Source: Acidobacteriota bacterium (GTDB taxonomy: Bacteria; Acidobacteriota; Thermoanaerobaculia; UBA5066; Gp7-AA6). From it: a DNA stretch of 32,253 nt. The position numbers and the translations under genes were made by a program. The notes under the pieces were generated by a model. It did no database searches, was not told where the DNA came from, and worked only from the letters and a program-made list of their open reading frames with translations. Location: positions 1 through 32,253 of the forward strand of contig JAIVJS010000007.1 in the NCBI GenBank assembly GCA_020199905.1, written 5' to 3'. Shown here one piece after another: positions 25,347-32,253 of this stretch (positions are counted from its first letter, which is position 1; every line of letters begins with the position of its first letter).

Positions 25347-26588
25347 GTGCCGCGCCACTTGACCGCCCTGGAGCGCGCGCGGGAACGGTGGCCGCGGCTC
25401 CCCGACCGCCTCGTGAGCACCGCGGTGCTCGTCAAGGAGACCGCGGGCGAAACCGTTCGCGGATTCCGCGCGGACCGCGGGGCCGACCTGGCGAGCTCCC
25501 TCGCGTTTGCCACGCTCCTGACGGCGGTGCCGCTCCTGGCGACCTTCTCTCTCGTTCTGGCCACGTTCTTCCGGGAGAACGTCACGGGGATCCTGGACGC
25601 GGTCAACGCGATCCTGCCCTACCACACGGCCCGCGTCACAGCGAGCCTGCGGGAGTTCGTCTCGGAATCCACGACGATCTCCGGGATCGGCCTCGTGATC
25701 CTCGTGCTGGCGTCCCTGCGGCTGATCTCGACGATCGAGCGCATCGTGAATGCCGTGTGGGGAGCTCCGAGCCGGCGGGACTGGCTCTCCCGGATGGCGC
25801 TGTACCTCGTGATCCTGTTCGCTTTGACGCTTTTGTTCGGCGGGTTCGGCCTGGGGATCCAGATGCTACGCACCGCGCGCGCCGGCACCTCCGTCGCCGG
25901 CAGCGTCGCGGTGTCGTTCTTTCCGTTCGCGATCGAGGTCGCGGGTCTGACGCTGCTCTATCGATTCCTTCCGAACGCGCTCGTGCGCTGGTCCTCCGCC
26001 GCGATCGCGGGAATCACCGGCGGCGTCCTTCTGGAGCTCCTCCGGGCGATCTTCGGTCTCTACGTGCGCGCCCTCTCGCGGGTCAACCTGATCACCGGAT
26101 CCCTGACGTTCATCCTGCTGTCGCTCATCTCGGTCTTCCTCGTCTGGGTGGTGATCCTGATCGGCGTCGAGCTGACGCACGTCCTCCAGACGCATTCCGC
26201 CAGGAAGCGTTCGATCGGCGGGATCCGCGCCGGCCGGGCGGAGAACGCCATCCGTATGCTCCTGAGGCTGTCCTCCGGCGGCGTTCACGGCATCGACGCG
26301 CTGTATCGCGAACAGGAGGCGACCTCCCACGAGGCCGAGCAGATCCTGGAATGCCTCAAGGAGAACGGGCTCGTCAAATCGCAGGGGTCGCGCGCGTTCA
26401 GCCTGGCCGTCTCGCCCGAGAATCTGACGGTCGCCCAGATCGTCGACGCCGTCTCGCCGAATCTCTACGCGATCTCCCCGGAGGAGCAGGACAGGGTCGT
26501 GACGATCTTAGAGCCCATCTTCGAGCGCCTCGACGCGGAGAGGCGATCGCTGCTCTCCGCGACGCTCGCGGACCTGAAGGCGGGATGA
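25347..26588 (+). CDS. YihY/UPF0761 family inner-membrane protein
   Basis: 413 aa. Six or so transmembrane segments between about 50 and 285, with the family marks SSLAFATLLTAVPLLA, RLISTIERIVNAVWG, YRFLPNALVRW and WVVILIGVELTHVLQ. The last 110 residues are soluble and resemble a winged-helix fold (EAEQILECLKENGLVKS). The family was once annotated RNase BN, which is no longer accepted; function is unknown. GTG start, no strong Shine-Dalgarno. Stands alone on the plus strand. Confidence 0.88.
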   Translation: MPRHLTALERARERWPRLPDRLVSTAVLVKETAGETVRGFRADRGADLASSLAFATLLTAVPLLATFSLVLATFFRENVTGILDAVNAILPYHTARVTASLREFVSESTTISGIGLVILVLASLRLISTIERIVNAVWGAPSRRDWLSRMALYLVILFALTLLFGGFGLGIQMLRTARAGTSVAGSVAVSFFPFAIEVAGLTLLYRFLPNALVRWSSAAIAGITGGVLLELLRAIFGLYVRALSRVNLITGSLTFILLSLISVFLVWVVILIGVELTHVLQTHSARKRSIGGIRAGRAENAIRMLLRLSSGGVHGIDALYREQEATSHEAEQILECLKENGLVKSQGSRAFSLAVSPENLTVAQIVDAVSPNLYAISPEEQDRVVTILEPIFERLDAERRSLLSATLADLKAG

Positions 26589-26633
26589 GCCGAGCGACCA
26601 GCGCGAGCGAGACGGCCGGTACTTCGCGGTCAA

Positions 26634-26654
26634 CGGGATCGGGAAACGAAAGGG
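26634..26654. repeat. Decayed 7-bp repeat, GGGAAAC family
   Basis: CGGGATC, GGGAAAC, GAAAGGG in the gap between convergent yihY-like and glpD genes. The GGGAAACGAA core and following G-run match the end of the array at 11823. Confidence 0.4.
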
Positions 26655-26659
26655 CCGCC

Positions 26660-28429
26660 TCACTCTGCAAAAGCGAGGCGGGATTTTTCGACCTCTCGCA
26701 GATATTCGTCGCGTGAGCGGCTCGCCGCTTCTTCTGACCAATCAAGCTCTTTTCCGAGGAGCTCCTGGACACGCGGGAGCGCGGCGACGCCCTGGTCGGC
26801 TGCCTGCCAGAACAGATGGGTCCGCCGGATGAGGACGTCCGAGGCGGTGCGCGCGTCCTCGCAGCGCGCGGCGAACACCACTTCCGCCTCGATGTCGGGC
26901 AGGCCGGAAACGAGCGCTCTTCCGAGTCCGCCTTCCGAGGCGAGCGCGAGGACGCCCTCCGCCCGCGTTCCGTAGCGCCGGGCGAGGTGTCGCGCCGATT
27001 CCTCCGGGATCGAGGCGGCGTGCCCGGCGAATCGCTCGACGAACGCCTCCATCGCGCCGTCCGGAGCGCCCGGAAACCTCCGGGCCGCGGTCGCGCTCTT
27101 TCCGGATCGGACCCCGAGGCCGCGCAGTTCCGAGGCGACCGCGTCGCCGGCGCGGCGGCCCATCCTCCGGTGCGTCGTCAACTTTCCCCCGGTGACGACG
27201 ACCCGGCCGGGAGAGACGTCGACCGACTCCTCCCGGCTCGTAGACGCGACGTCTTTGCCCGCCTCGAAGCGCAACGGCCGCAGCCCGGCGAAGGAGGCGA
27301 TGACGTCCGCCCGCCGCGGCGCGCGCGAGGGAAAGGCCTCGCGCGCGCGCGCGAGGAGGTAGTCCACTTCCGCGGGCTCCGGCCCGACGCCGTCGACCGG
27401 GCCGCGGTAGTCGGCATCCGTCGTGCCGATGAGCGTGACGGGGCCGCTCGGGATCACGAACACGAGCCTGCCCCGCTCCGCGGGAATGGCCACCGCCCGG
27501 CGGACGGGGAGGACCGCGAAGGGCACGGTGATGTGCGATCCCTTGGAGAGCCGAACGGTCGGAGTGGCTCCGGGATCCTCGGCGCGGCGCAGGGCGTCGG
27601 TCCACGGTCCGGCGGCCTCCACCGTGACCCGCGCCTGAATCCGGAACTCGCGGCCGGTCTCGAGATCCCGGGCGGCCGCGCCGTCCACCCGGCCTCCGGC
27701 GCCGGACCGCAGAAAGGTATCGACTGACACTCGGGAGACGGCCACGGCGCCGAGGGCCCAGGCGTCGAGCACGTTCTCGAGGGTGAGGCGCGCGTCGTCG
27801 GTGGCGGCGTCGGAGTAGAACGCGCCTCCCGCGAGGTCCGATCCGGCGAGCAGGGGCTCCGCCTCGACGGCCGCCCGTACGGAGAGACCGCGGTGCCGGC
27901 GGCCGCGTCCGAGGGCCAGCAGATCGTAGAGTGTCAGCCCGGCAGCGAGGCTCGGAGGAGAGACCCATCGGCCGCGCAGAATCGCGAAGACGAACTCGAG
28001 CGGCGACACCAGGTGCGGCGCCAGCCGCAGGAGGCGCGCGCGCTCGGCGAGCGATTGAAAGACAAGCAGCAGGTCCCCCTTCGCCAGATACCGCAGGCCG
28101 CCGTGCACCAGCTTCGAGGAGCGCCAGGAGGTCCCGGAGGCCCAGTCCTCGCGCTCGACGAGAGCGACCGCGAGCCCTCGCGAGGCGAGATCCCGCGCGG
28201 TCGCCGCCCCGGTGATTCCGCCTCCGACGACCAGGGCGTCGAATGTCCGGGACTCCAGCGCCGCGAGACGCGCCGCCCGCGGAGGAAGAGGGACGCCCGC
28301 GCGAACGTCGTCGGCCGTCACGAGTGCGGCAGCTCGGAGGAATCGTCGGCGGCGTGCTCCACCTTGCGATCCTATCGGGCAACGCGCGCCTGGAGGCGGG
28401 CGGCCGCTTCCGGCCGGCCGTCCCTTCAT
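26660..28429 (-). CDS. glpD: Glycerol-3-phosphate dehydrogenase, FAD-dependent
   Basis: Oxidises glycerol 3-phosphate to dihydroxyacetone phosphate at the inner membrane, feeding the quinone pool. The FAD motif DALVVGGGITGAATARD begins at residue 64, followed by SGTSWRSSKLVHGGLRYL and later FAGLRPL and VTGGKLTTHRRMG. A C-terminal helical domain completes the protein. The ATG at 28429 (589 aa) is chosen for GGAGG 5 nt upstream; it adds 36 residues, including RRRRFLRAAALV, that homologues usually lack. A GTG at 28321 (553 aa) is the alternative but has no ribosome site. No glpK or glpF is nearby. Confidence 0.9.
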   Translation of the reverse strand: MKGRPAGSGRPPPGARCPIGSQGGARRRRFLRAAALVTADDVRAGVPLPPRAARLAALESRTFDALVVGGGITGAATARDLASRGLAVALVEREDWASGTSWRSSKLVHGGLRYLAKGDLLLVFQSLAERARLLRLAPHLVSPLEFVFAILRGRWVSPPSLAAGLTLYDLLALGRGRRHRGLSVRAAVEAEPLLAGSDLAGGAFYSDAATDDARLTLENVLDAWALGAVAVSRVSVDTFLRSGAGGRVDGAAARDLETGREFRIQARVTVEAAGPWTDALRRAEDPGATPTVRLSKGSHITVPFAVLPVRRAVAIPAERGRLVFVIPSGPVTLIGTTDADYRGPVDGVGPEPAEVDYLLARAREAFPSRAPRRADVIASFAGLRPLRFEAGKDVASTSREESVDVSPGRVVVTGGKLTTHRRMGRRAGDAVASELRGLGVRSGKSATAARRFPGAPDGAMEAFVERFAGHAASIPEESARHLARRYGTRAEGVLALASEGGLGRALVSGLPDIEAEVVFAARCEDARTASDVLIRRTHLFWQAADQGVAALPRVQELLGKELDWSEEAASRSRDEYLREVEKSRLAFAE

Positions 28430-28458
28430 GCTATCCTCCGCGCCCTCTCCAACAGTGT

Positions 28459-28535
28459 GGGGCTGTAGCTCAGTTTGGGAGAGCGCCTGAATCGCACTCA
28501 GGAGGTCGTCGGTTCGATCCCGATCAGCTCCACCA
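28459..28535 (+). tRNA. tRNA-Ala, anticodon CGC
   Basis: Complete cloverleaf: acceptor GGGGCTG/CAGCTCC with the G3-U70 wobble that marks alanine tRNAs, D-stem GCTC/GAGC, anticodon stem CCTGA/TCAGG with loop ATCGCAC, 5-nt variable loop, T-arm with TTCGATC, and an encoded CCA. Reads codon GCG, frequent in this GC-rich DNA. Divergent from glpD and convergent with merA. Confidence 0.97.
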
Positions 28536-28579
28536 ACTTAGTCCGCTGGCGCGAATCCCGGTCAGCAAACGGTTACGCT

Positions 28580-28596
28580 CTGAGGTCTCGCCTCAG
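28580..28596. terminator. Hairpin between tRNA-Ala and merA
   Basis: CTGAGG and CCTCAG enclose TCTCG, 40 bp past the merA stop codon. No T-run on either side, so termination is only a possibility. Confidence 0.35.
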
Positions 28597-28635
28597 GCGG
28601 CTGGTGATCTGATATGCGGATGGCTGAGTGCCCTG

Positions 28636-30063
28636 CTACTCCGCGCAGCAGGAGAGCTTGGCCGGATCCTTGAAACGCGAGATAGCGACGATCTTCAAGG
28701 CTTCCGCCATCGTCGGGTAGACGTGGAGTTGATCGATGAAGTCTTGAAGCTTCGCGCGGAATCGAAGCGCCATGGCCGCCTCGTGAATTACCTCGCCGGC
28801 GCTCACGCCCACCATTGTGACGCCCAGCACCTCGTCGGTTGCGGCGTCGGCGACCATCTTGACTATCCCGCGGGTGTCGCGGATGGCGCCGGCGCGGGGC
28901 ACCAGAGACATCGGAAGCGTGTTGCACCAGCAGCGGTGCCCTGCCGCGATGGCCTCCTCTTCTGTCATGCCGACGACGGCGACCTGGGGATCGGTGAAGA
29001 TCGTGCGCGGGATGACCCGATGGTCCACGGCCCGCGGCTCTTCATTGGACAGAGCGTTATACGCGGCCATGCCGCCGTCATGGCTCCCTACGGGAGTCGC
29101 CATTTGGCTGGCCGTCTCCGAGCCGATCACGTCTCCCGCCGCGAAGATGTGCGGCACGTTGGTCCGAAGGTAACGATCGACGAGAATCTGCCCCTTCTGG
29201 CCGACAGGGACGCCGGCCTTCTCGAGTGCGATCTGGTCTGAGTTGGGGCGTCGTCCGGTCGCGACGAGGAGCCGGGCGGCCCGATGTTCCTCGACTCCCT
29301 TTCCCGTCTCCACGGCCGCGGCCACTCCAGGCCCGTCCCGCCGGACGGAGCGTACCGTGGCGTGCGTCACGACCCGAATACCTTCCCCCTCCAAAATCGC
29401 CCGGATCGTGGAACCGACTTCCGGCTCGTACCCGTGGGAGAGAAGCTCTCGGCTGCGCTCGACGATCGTCACCTCGGAGCCGAAGCGATGGAACATCTGG
29501 CCGAGCTCGAGGGCGATGTACCCACCGCCGAGAACCAGCAGGGAGGCGGGCAGCTCGGAAAGCTCCAGAGGCTCATCGTTTGTCAGAAGATCACTCGTTA
29601 GATAGGGCACGTCCGCAAGAGCTTCGATCGCCGGCAGCACGGGGCGCGAACCGGTGGCGATGAGGACCTTGTCTCCTTCGAGCGTCTTGGCGCCGACCTC
29701 GACCGCGTGAGGGCCGAGGAAGCGGGCGTGTCCTGTCTCGACACGAATAGAACCGCCGATGAGGCTCTCGTACTTTTTCTTACGGTAGGAGCGGATGAGC
29801 TCGTCCTTTTGTTCGACGAGCTGGCGGAAGTCGAGCTCGGGTCTTGTCGCGGAGAGCCCGGGATAGCGTGGGTTGCGGGCGTCGTGAAGCAGCCTCGCCG
29901 CCTCGATGAAGTTTTTCGAGGGGAGGCACCCCCGGTTGACGCACGTGCCGCCGACGGTGCGCTCCTCGGTCATGACGGCGGTCTTGCCGAGCTCCTGGGC
30001 CCGCAGCGCGGCCGCGAAGGCGGTCGAGCCCGAGCCGAGAATCAAGAGGTCGAAGCGGCTCAT
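28636..30063 (-). CDS. merA: Mercuric reductase
   Basis: Cytosolic NADPH- and FAD-dependent enzyme reducing Hg(II) to volatile Hg(0). 475 aa, disulfide-reductase fold. Redox pair Cys41/Cys46 in [16 protein letters not shown](P)-binding [17 protein letters not shown] motif [12 protein letters not shown]; interface [10 protein letters not shown]. The vicinal Cys472-Cys473 near the C-terminus (LSCCAE), which receives Hg(II), separates it from lipoamide dehydrogenase. It lacks the N-terminal NmerA heavy-metal domain found in many homologues; a periplasmic MerP-type domain is encoded nearby. Start codon shares one base with the preceding stop (TGATG). Confidence 0.95.
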   Translation of the reverse strand: MSRFDLLILGSGSTAFAAALRAQELGKTAVMTEERTVGGTCVNRGCLPSKNFIEAARLLHDARNPRYPGLSATRPELDFRQLVEQKDELIRSYRKKKYESLIGGSIRVETGHARFLGPHAVEVGAKTLEGDKVLIATGSRPVLPAIEALADVPYLTSDLLTNDEPLELSELPASLLVLGGGYIALELGQMFHRFGSEVTIVERSRELLSHGYEPEVGSTIRAILEGEGIRVVTHATVRSVRRDGPGVAAAVETGKGVEEHRAARLLVATGRRPNSDQIALEKAGVPVGQKGQILVDRYLRTNVPHIFAAGDVIGSETASQMATPVGSHDGGMAAYNALSNEEPRAVDHRVIPRTIFTDPQVAVVGMTEEEAIAAGHRCWCNTLPMSLVPRAGAIRDTRGIVKMVADAATDEVLGVTMVGVSAGEVIHEAAMALRFRAKLQDFIDQLHVYPTMAEALKIVAISRFKDPAKLSCCAE

Positions 30064-30434
30064 CAGCGCCCGGGCTCTCGGGGCGCAGACCTCGCGGCGA
30101 GGAGATCCAGGACAGAGGCGAGTAAGGGCAGAGCGATGCCGACGTATGCGATCGCCGGTCGCAGTAGGACCCCTCCAAATGTCACGATGGCGCCGGACAC
30201 GGAAATAACGAGCGGCCCCTTCCGCCCGTGCTTTCGGCGCGAGAGCGCCGTCCCGATCACCGACAGAAGCAGGAAGACAGTAAAGATCGGCAGCAGGTAC
30301 CGGTCGCGAATGAGGAACCCGGCGCCGATTGCCGTTACCCCCGCGACGACGAAGAAGATGCCGAGGCAGCAGGCCGCCGCGATCAGACTCCCAAGGAAGC
30401 CGAAGGATTGAAGAAATCGGGATGTTGCCGGCAA
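30063..30434 (-). CDS. merC: MerC-like mercury transport membrane protein
   Basis: 123 aa with four predicted transmembrane helices and a vicinal Cys pair in the first ([12 protein letters not shown]), the arrangement of MerC/MerF importers that pass Hg(II) to the cytoplasm. Basic loop RRKHGRKG between helices 2 and 3. The TTG start follows GGTGA by 4 nt and lies 4 nt after the merP-like gene; an upstream GTG at 30464 would overlap that gene and add ten polar residues. Family assignment rests on topology, the CC pair and context, so MerF-like is also possible. Confidence 0.7.
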   Translation of the reverse strand: MPATSRFLQSFGFLGSLIAAACCLGIFFVVAGVTAIGAGFLIRDRYLLPIFTVFLLLSVIGTALSRRKHGRKGPLVISVSGAIVTFGGVLLRPAIAYVGIALPLLASVLDLLAARSAPREPGR

Positions 30435-30438
30435 CTGG

Positions 30439-31374
30439 TCACCGTGTCTCGCCGGGCAACGCACCGGCGCCTTGCTCTGCGGCTTTCCGGAGTTCCGCCA
30501 GTTGTTGCTCGTTGAGGTACTTTCCCGCGATCTTGGTCAACTCCACTTCGAGCGGGTCCCTGGCGCACTCCTCGTCCGTATTCCTGGTGAGACGCCGAGC
30601 GATGCCTACGGACAGATCGTGCGTGAGGGCAGCCAGCCGCTCAGCCGGGAGGGCGAGTCGACCGTTGGCCCTCTTGACAACCCGGGCGGCGATCACCTTC
30701 GCCTCACGTTCGCTCAAGCGGTCGACGTCGCTGGCCCCGTACCACTGGCCGGCCTCAAACTCCTTAAGCGCTTTGTCCCGCGCTGTACCTCGCAGGAGCG
30801 CCGTCTCGAGATCTCTTTCCTTGAAGGCGGCCTCGACGGCTGAAGCGCCTAAACGGGCCTGACCGGGATCCTTCCACACGACCGCAAGCACCGTGCCTGG
30901 ATAGTTGATCTTCGGCTCAGCAATCCTGGCGTCGCGTTGGAGACTCCTGAGGATGGGCTTGGAGGCCGAGCCGCAGCCGAGTCCTTCCGCGGCGCCACAT
31001 TCAAGCGGAACCTCGAAGAAGCTGACGCGCTCGGGGAGTGCCGACTCGTTGATGGCGTTGTCTTTCACGGAGCGGGGCGACGCCGCCGAGGCCTGGGGTG
31101 CTGCTTTAACCGTTGCCTTGTAGCCGAGCTTCTCGATCGCCGGGATCATCTTCTGCGGCGTGATCTTCGTGTCGTCGTACGTGACCGTCGCTTCCATCTT
31201 CTCGTGGTCGGTCTTGACGTCTTCGATGCCATCGAGCTTCTTCAACGCGATCCGGGTCGCGGCGGCGCAGGAGCCGCACGTCCAGCCTTTGACCGCAAAG
31301 GTCACGGTCTTTGTGGCGGCCAGCAGAGGCCAGGCAACGGCAAACGCGAGGAGTAGGAGAAGGAACTTCTTCAC
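30439..31374 (-). CDS. MerP-like periplasmic protein with a large extra domain
   Basis: 311 aa, over three times the size of ordinary MerP (about 90). A signal peptide (MKKFLLLLLAFAVAWPLLA) precedes a heavy-metal-associated domain (about 21-90) with GWTCGSCAA, the metal-binding CxxC, where Trp replaces the usual Met. The remaining 200 residues (about 105-311) are not recognised. They begin FFEVPLECG, AEGLGCGSASKP, giving two more Cys, then have a predicted strand AVVWKD and long charged helices. The extra domain could store or relay Hg, which is inference. GTG start with GGAGG 6 nt upstream; merT ends 16 nt before. Second of the downstream transport genes. Confidence 0.8.
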   Translation of the reverse strand: MKKFLLLLLAFAVAWPLLAATKTVTFAVKGWTCGSCAAATRIALKKLDGIEDVKTDHEKMEATVTYDDTKITPQKMIPAIEKLGYKATVKAAPQASAASPRSVKDNAINESALPERVSFFEVPLECGAAEGLGCGSASKPILRSLQRDARIAEPKINYPGTVLAVVWKDPGQARLGASAVEAAFKERDLETALLRGTARDKALKEFEAGQWYGASDVDRLSEREAKVIAARVVKRANGRLALPAERLAALTHDLSVGIARRLTRNTDEECARDPLEVELTKIAGKYLNEQQLAELRKAAEQGAGALPGETR

Positions 31375-31390
31375 GGCAGACCTCCGGCGG

Positions 31391-31741
31391 CTAGAGAAGC
31401 GCTCCCGAGAAATACGGGAACGCCGCGGCCAGTGCCACGATGACGGTTACGATCCAAAGGGCAATCTTCTGCCCCTTGCGGTTGGTTGGAAGGGCGCAGG
31501 CCGAGCCGGGCTCGCAGTCTTCGGGGGCTGGCCGGCGGTAGGTCAGATAAAACGCGGCCCCGAGGAAGAGCGCGGTCGCGCCCAGAAAGTAGGGGCGGTA
31601 AGGTTCGAACTTCAGCAGGAGCGCGCCACCGCCAAGGCCCAGCAGGGCGAGGACGAGCGGCCCAAGACAACAGATCGAAGCGGCGATTGCGGAACCGATC
31701 GCGCCCGTGCTCAGAAGCTTCGTATTGCCGACGCTGTGCAT
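31391..31741 (-). CDS. merT: Mercuric ion transporter
   Basis: 116 aa inner-membrane importer with three transmembrane helices. Cys pair in helix 1 (ASICCLGPLVLALLG) and a cytoplasmic-loop pair (CEPGSAC), both standard for MerT, which relays Hg(II) from MerP to MerA. ATG lies 3 nt after the repressor gene's stop. Confidence 0.9.
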   Translation of the reverse strand: MHSVGNTKLLSTGAIGSAIAASICCLGPLVLALLGLGGGALLLKFEPYRPYFLGATALFLGAAFYLTYRRPAPEDCEPGSACALPTNRKGQKIALWIVTVIVALAAAFPYFSGALL

Positions 31742-31744
31742 GCC

Positions 31745-32077
31745 TCAAGACCTCTTCAGGACGGTCTCGAGAGCTCGGCGGAAACGGCTGACCGCTTGCT
31801 CACTTTTGCCGCTTCGCGCGGACGGCACGACGCAGGACTCCAGATGCGTCTCCATCAGCCCTACCAGAACTCCGTTCAAGGCAGACCGTACGGCCGAAGC
31901 TTGGACGAGCAGCGAGTCGCAGTCCTCTCCGGAGGCGAGCATTCTGCGGATGGCCGCTACGTGGCCCTCGATCCGAGCGAGGCGCGCGTCCAGCTCCGAC
32001 CGGACAGCTGTGGGTAGGTTCGCTGCGCTCGACTCGGGCCGGCCGATGACCGGCTTCTGCTTGCTGGTCGCTTTCAT
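31745..32077 (-). CDS. CsoR/RcnR-family metal-responsive repressor
   Basis: 110 aa all-helical DNA-binding regulator (DUF156 fold). Cys53, His78 and Cys82 (EDCDS and ETHLESC) have the exact 25 and 4 spacing of the Cys36-His61-Cys65 copper site of CsoR. The core LARIEGHVAAIRRML, SAVRSALNGVL is typical. ATG 32077 is chosen for AAGGAGGA 3 nt upstream. It heads the mer operon, so its inducer is probably Hg(II) bound by the thiols, though Cu(I) cannot be ruled out. A palindrome between promoter and gene is the likely operator, implying autoregulation. No MerR gene is in the window. Confidence 0.9.
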   Translation of the reverse strand: MKATSKQKPVIGRPESSAANLPTAVRSELDARLARIEGHVAAIRRMLASGEDCDSLLVQASAVRSALNGVLVGLMETHLESCVVPSARSGKSEQAVSRFRRALETVLKRS

Positions 32078-32095
32078 CGGTCCTCCTTCTTGAGT

Positions 32096-32120
32096 TATCC
32101 CCATCCCAGGGAGGGGGATA
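32096..32120. promoter_or_regulatory. Operator palindrome of the mer operon
   Basis: Arms TATCCCCATCCC and GGGAGGGGGATA around a central A; eleven of twelve positions pair. C/G-tract inverted repeats of this kind are what CsoR/RcnR proteins bind. It overlaps the -10 and the predicted transcription start. Confidence 0.75.
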
Positions 32121-32145
32121 TTAGCACGGCGTGGGCTAATGCCAA
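32118..32145 (-). promoter_or_regulatory. Promoter of the mer operon
   Basis: TTGGCA (32140-32145) and TAATAT (32118-32123) on the minus strand with a 16-nt spacer. Transcription should begin near 32111, inside the palindrome, giving a 34-nt leader with a strong ribosome site. Confidence 0.7.
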
Positions 32146-32214
32146 GGCGCTCTGCCGTGCTCTGAGCGGGCCCCGGGGCGAAGCGGCGAGCGAAGGGGGC
32201 CGGGTCAGGGGCGG

Positions 32215-32239
32215 GTCCGATAACCCGCGGTTATCGGAC
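32215..32239. repeat. Perfect inverted repeat at the window's right end
   Basis: Arms GTCCGATAACC and its exact reverse complement, separated by CGC. No T-run follows. It could be an operator, a recombination site or the edge of an element; the adjoining gene lies outside the window. Confidence 0.6.
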
Positions 32240-32253
32240 AGCGGGGCCTGCAC

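Noticed and set aside
28330..28429. Tat signal peptide on GlpD (RRRRFLRAAALV)
   Set aside because: No hydrophobic core follows; charged TADDVRAG comes at once, and GlpD acts on the cytoplasmic side.
32215..32239. Integron attC site
   Set aside because: The arms do not fit the RYYYAAC and GTTRRRY core consensus.

Overview
GC-rich, densely packed bacterial chromosome segment with 24 protein genes and one tRNA. No rRNA, CRISPR array, transposase or prophage gene is visible. Two Ser/Thr kinases (one with PEGA-like repeats), a four-gene glycine-cleavage operon and an EF-P with a TPGNLRG tip loop would fit Acidobacteriota or a similar soil or sediment phylum. That placement is inference; no marker gene in the window settles it.

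Layout. (1) 20-3730 (+): a very large GltD/NfnB-like plus PyrK/NfnA-like flavin oxidoreductase. (2) 3799-8621 (-): M23 peptidase, EF-P, and a FadL-type outer-membrane channel followed by a secreted SGNH hydrolase. (3) 8755-11822 (+): a kinase-GAF-phosphatase-like signalling protein overlapping a PhzF-fold protein. (4) 11951-19121 (-): gcvT-gcvH-gcvPA-gcvPB with 4-nt overlaps throughout, then a small zinc ribbon, a DhaL-DegV fusion resembling a one-piece fatty-acid kinase, and a DUF488 protein. (5) 19345-20898 (+): a protein with two cyclic-nucleotide-binding domains. (6) 21034-24533 (-): selD, a DUF2007 protein and a membrane-anchored Ser/Thr kinase. selD carries an in-frame UGA at its catalytic position, so it is read here as a selenoprotein. 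(7) 24633-26588: a DUF883 membrane protein, a small hydrophobic protein, and a divergent YihY-family membrane protein. (8) 26660-28429 (-): GlpD. (9) 28459-28535 (+): tRNA-Ala(CGC). (10) 28636-32077 (-): a mercury-resistance operon (CsoR-type repressor, merT, merP-like fusion, merC-like, merA) with a readable promoter and operator, next to the tRNA 3' end and possibly an island.

Beyond the genes, the intergenic spacers hold imperfect tandem repeats that all have a 7-bp period but belong to different sequence families. They abut or contain stop codons and occur at every convergent protein-gene junction in the window. Several genes have a -10-like hexamer 6-9 nt before the start codon and no Shine-Dalgarno, suggesting leaderless transcripts. 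No stretch longer than 300 bp lacks a gene; the longest spacers are about 220-230 bp.
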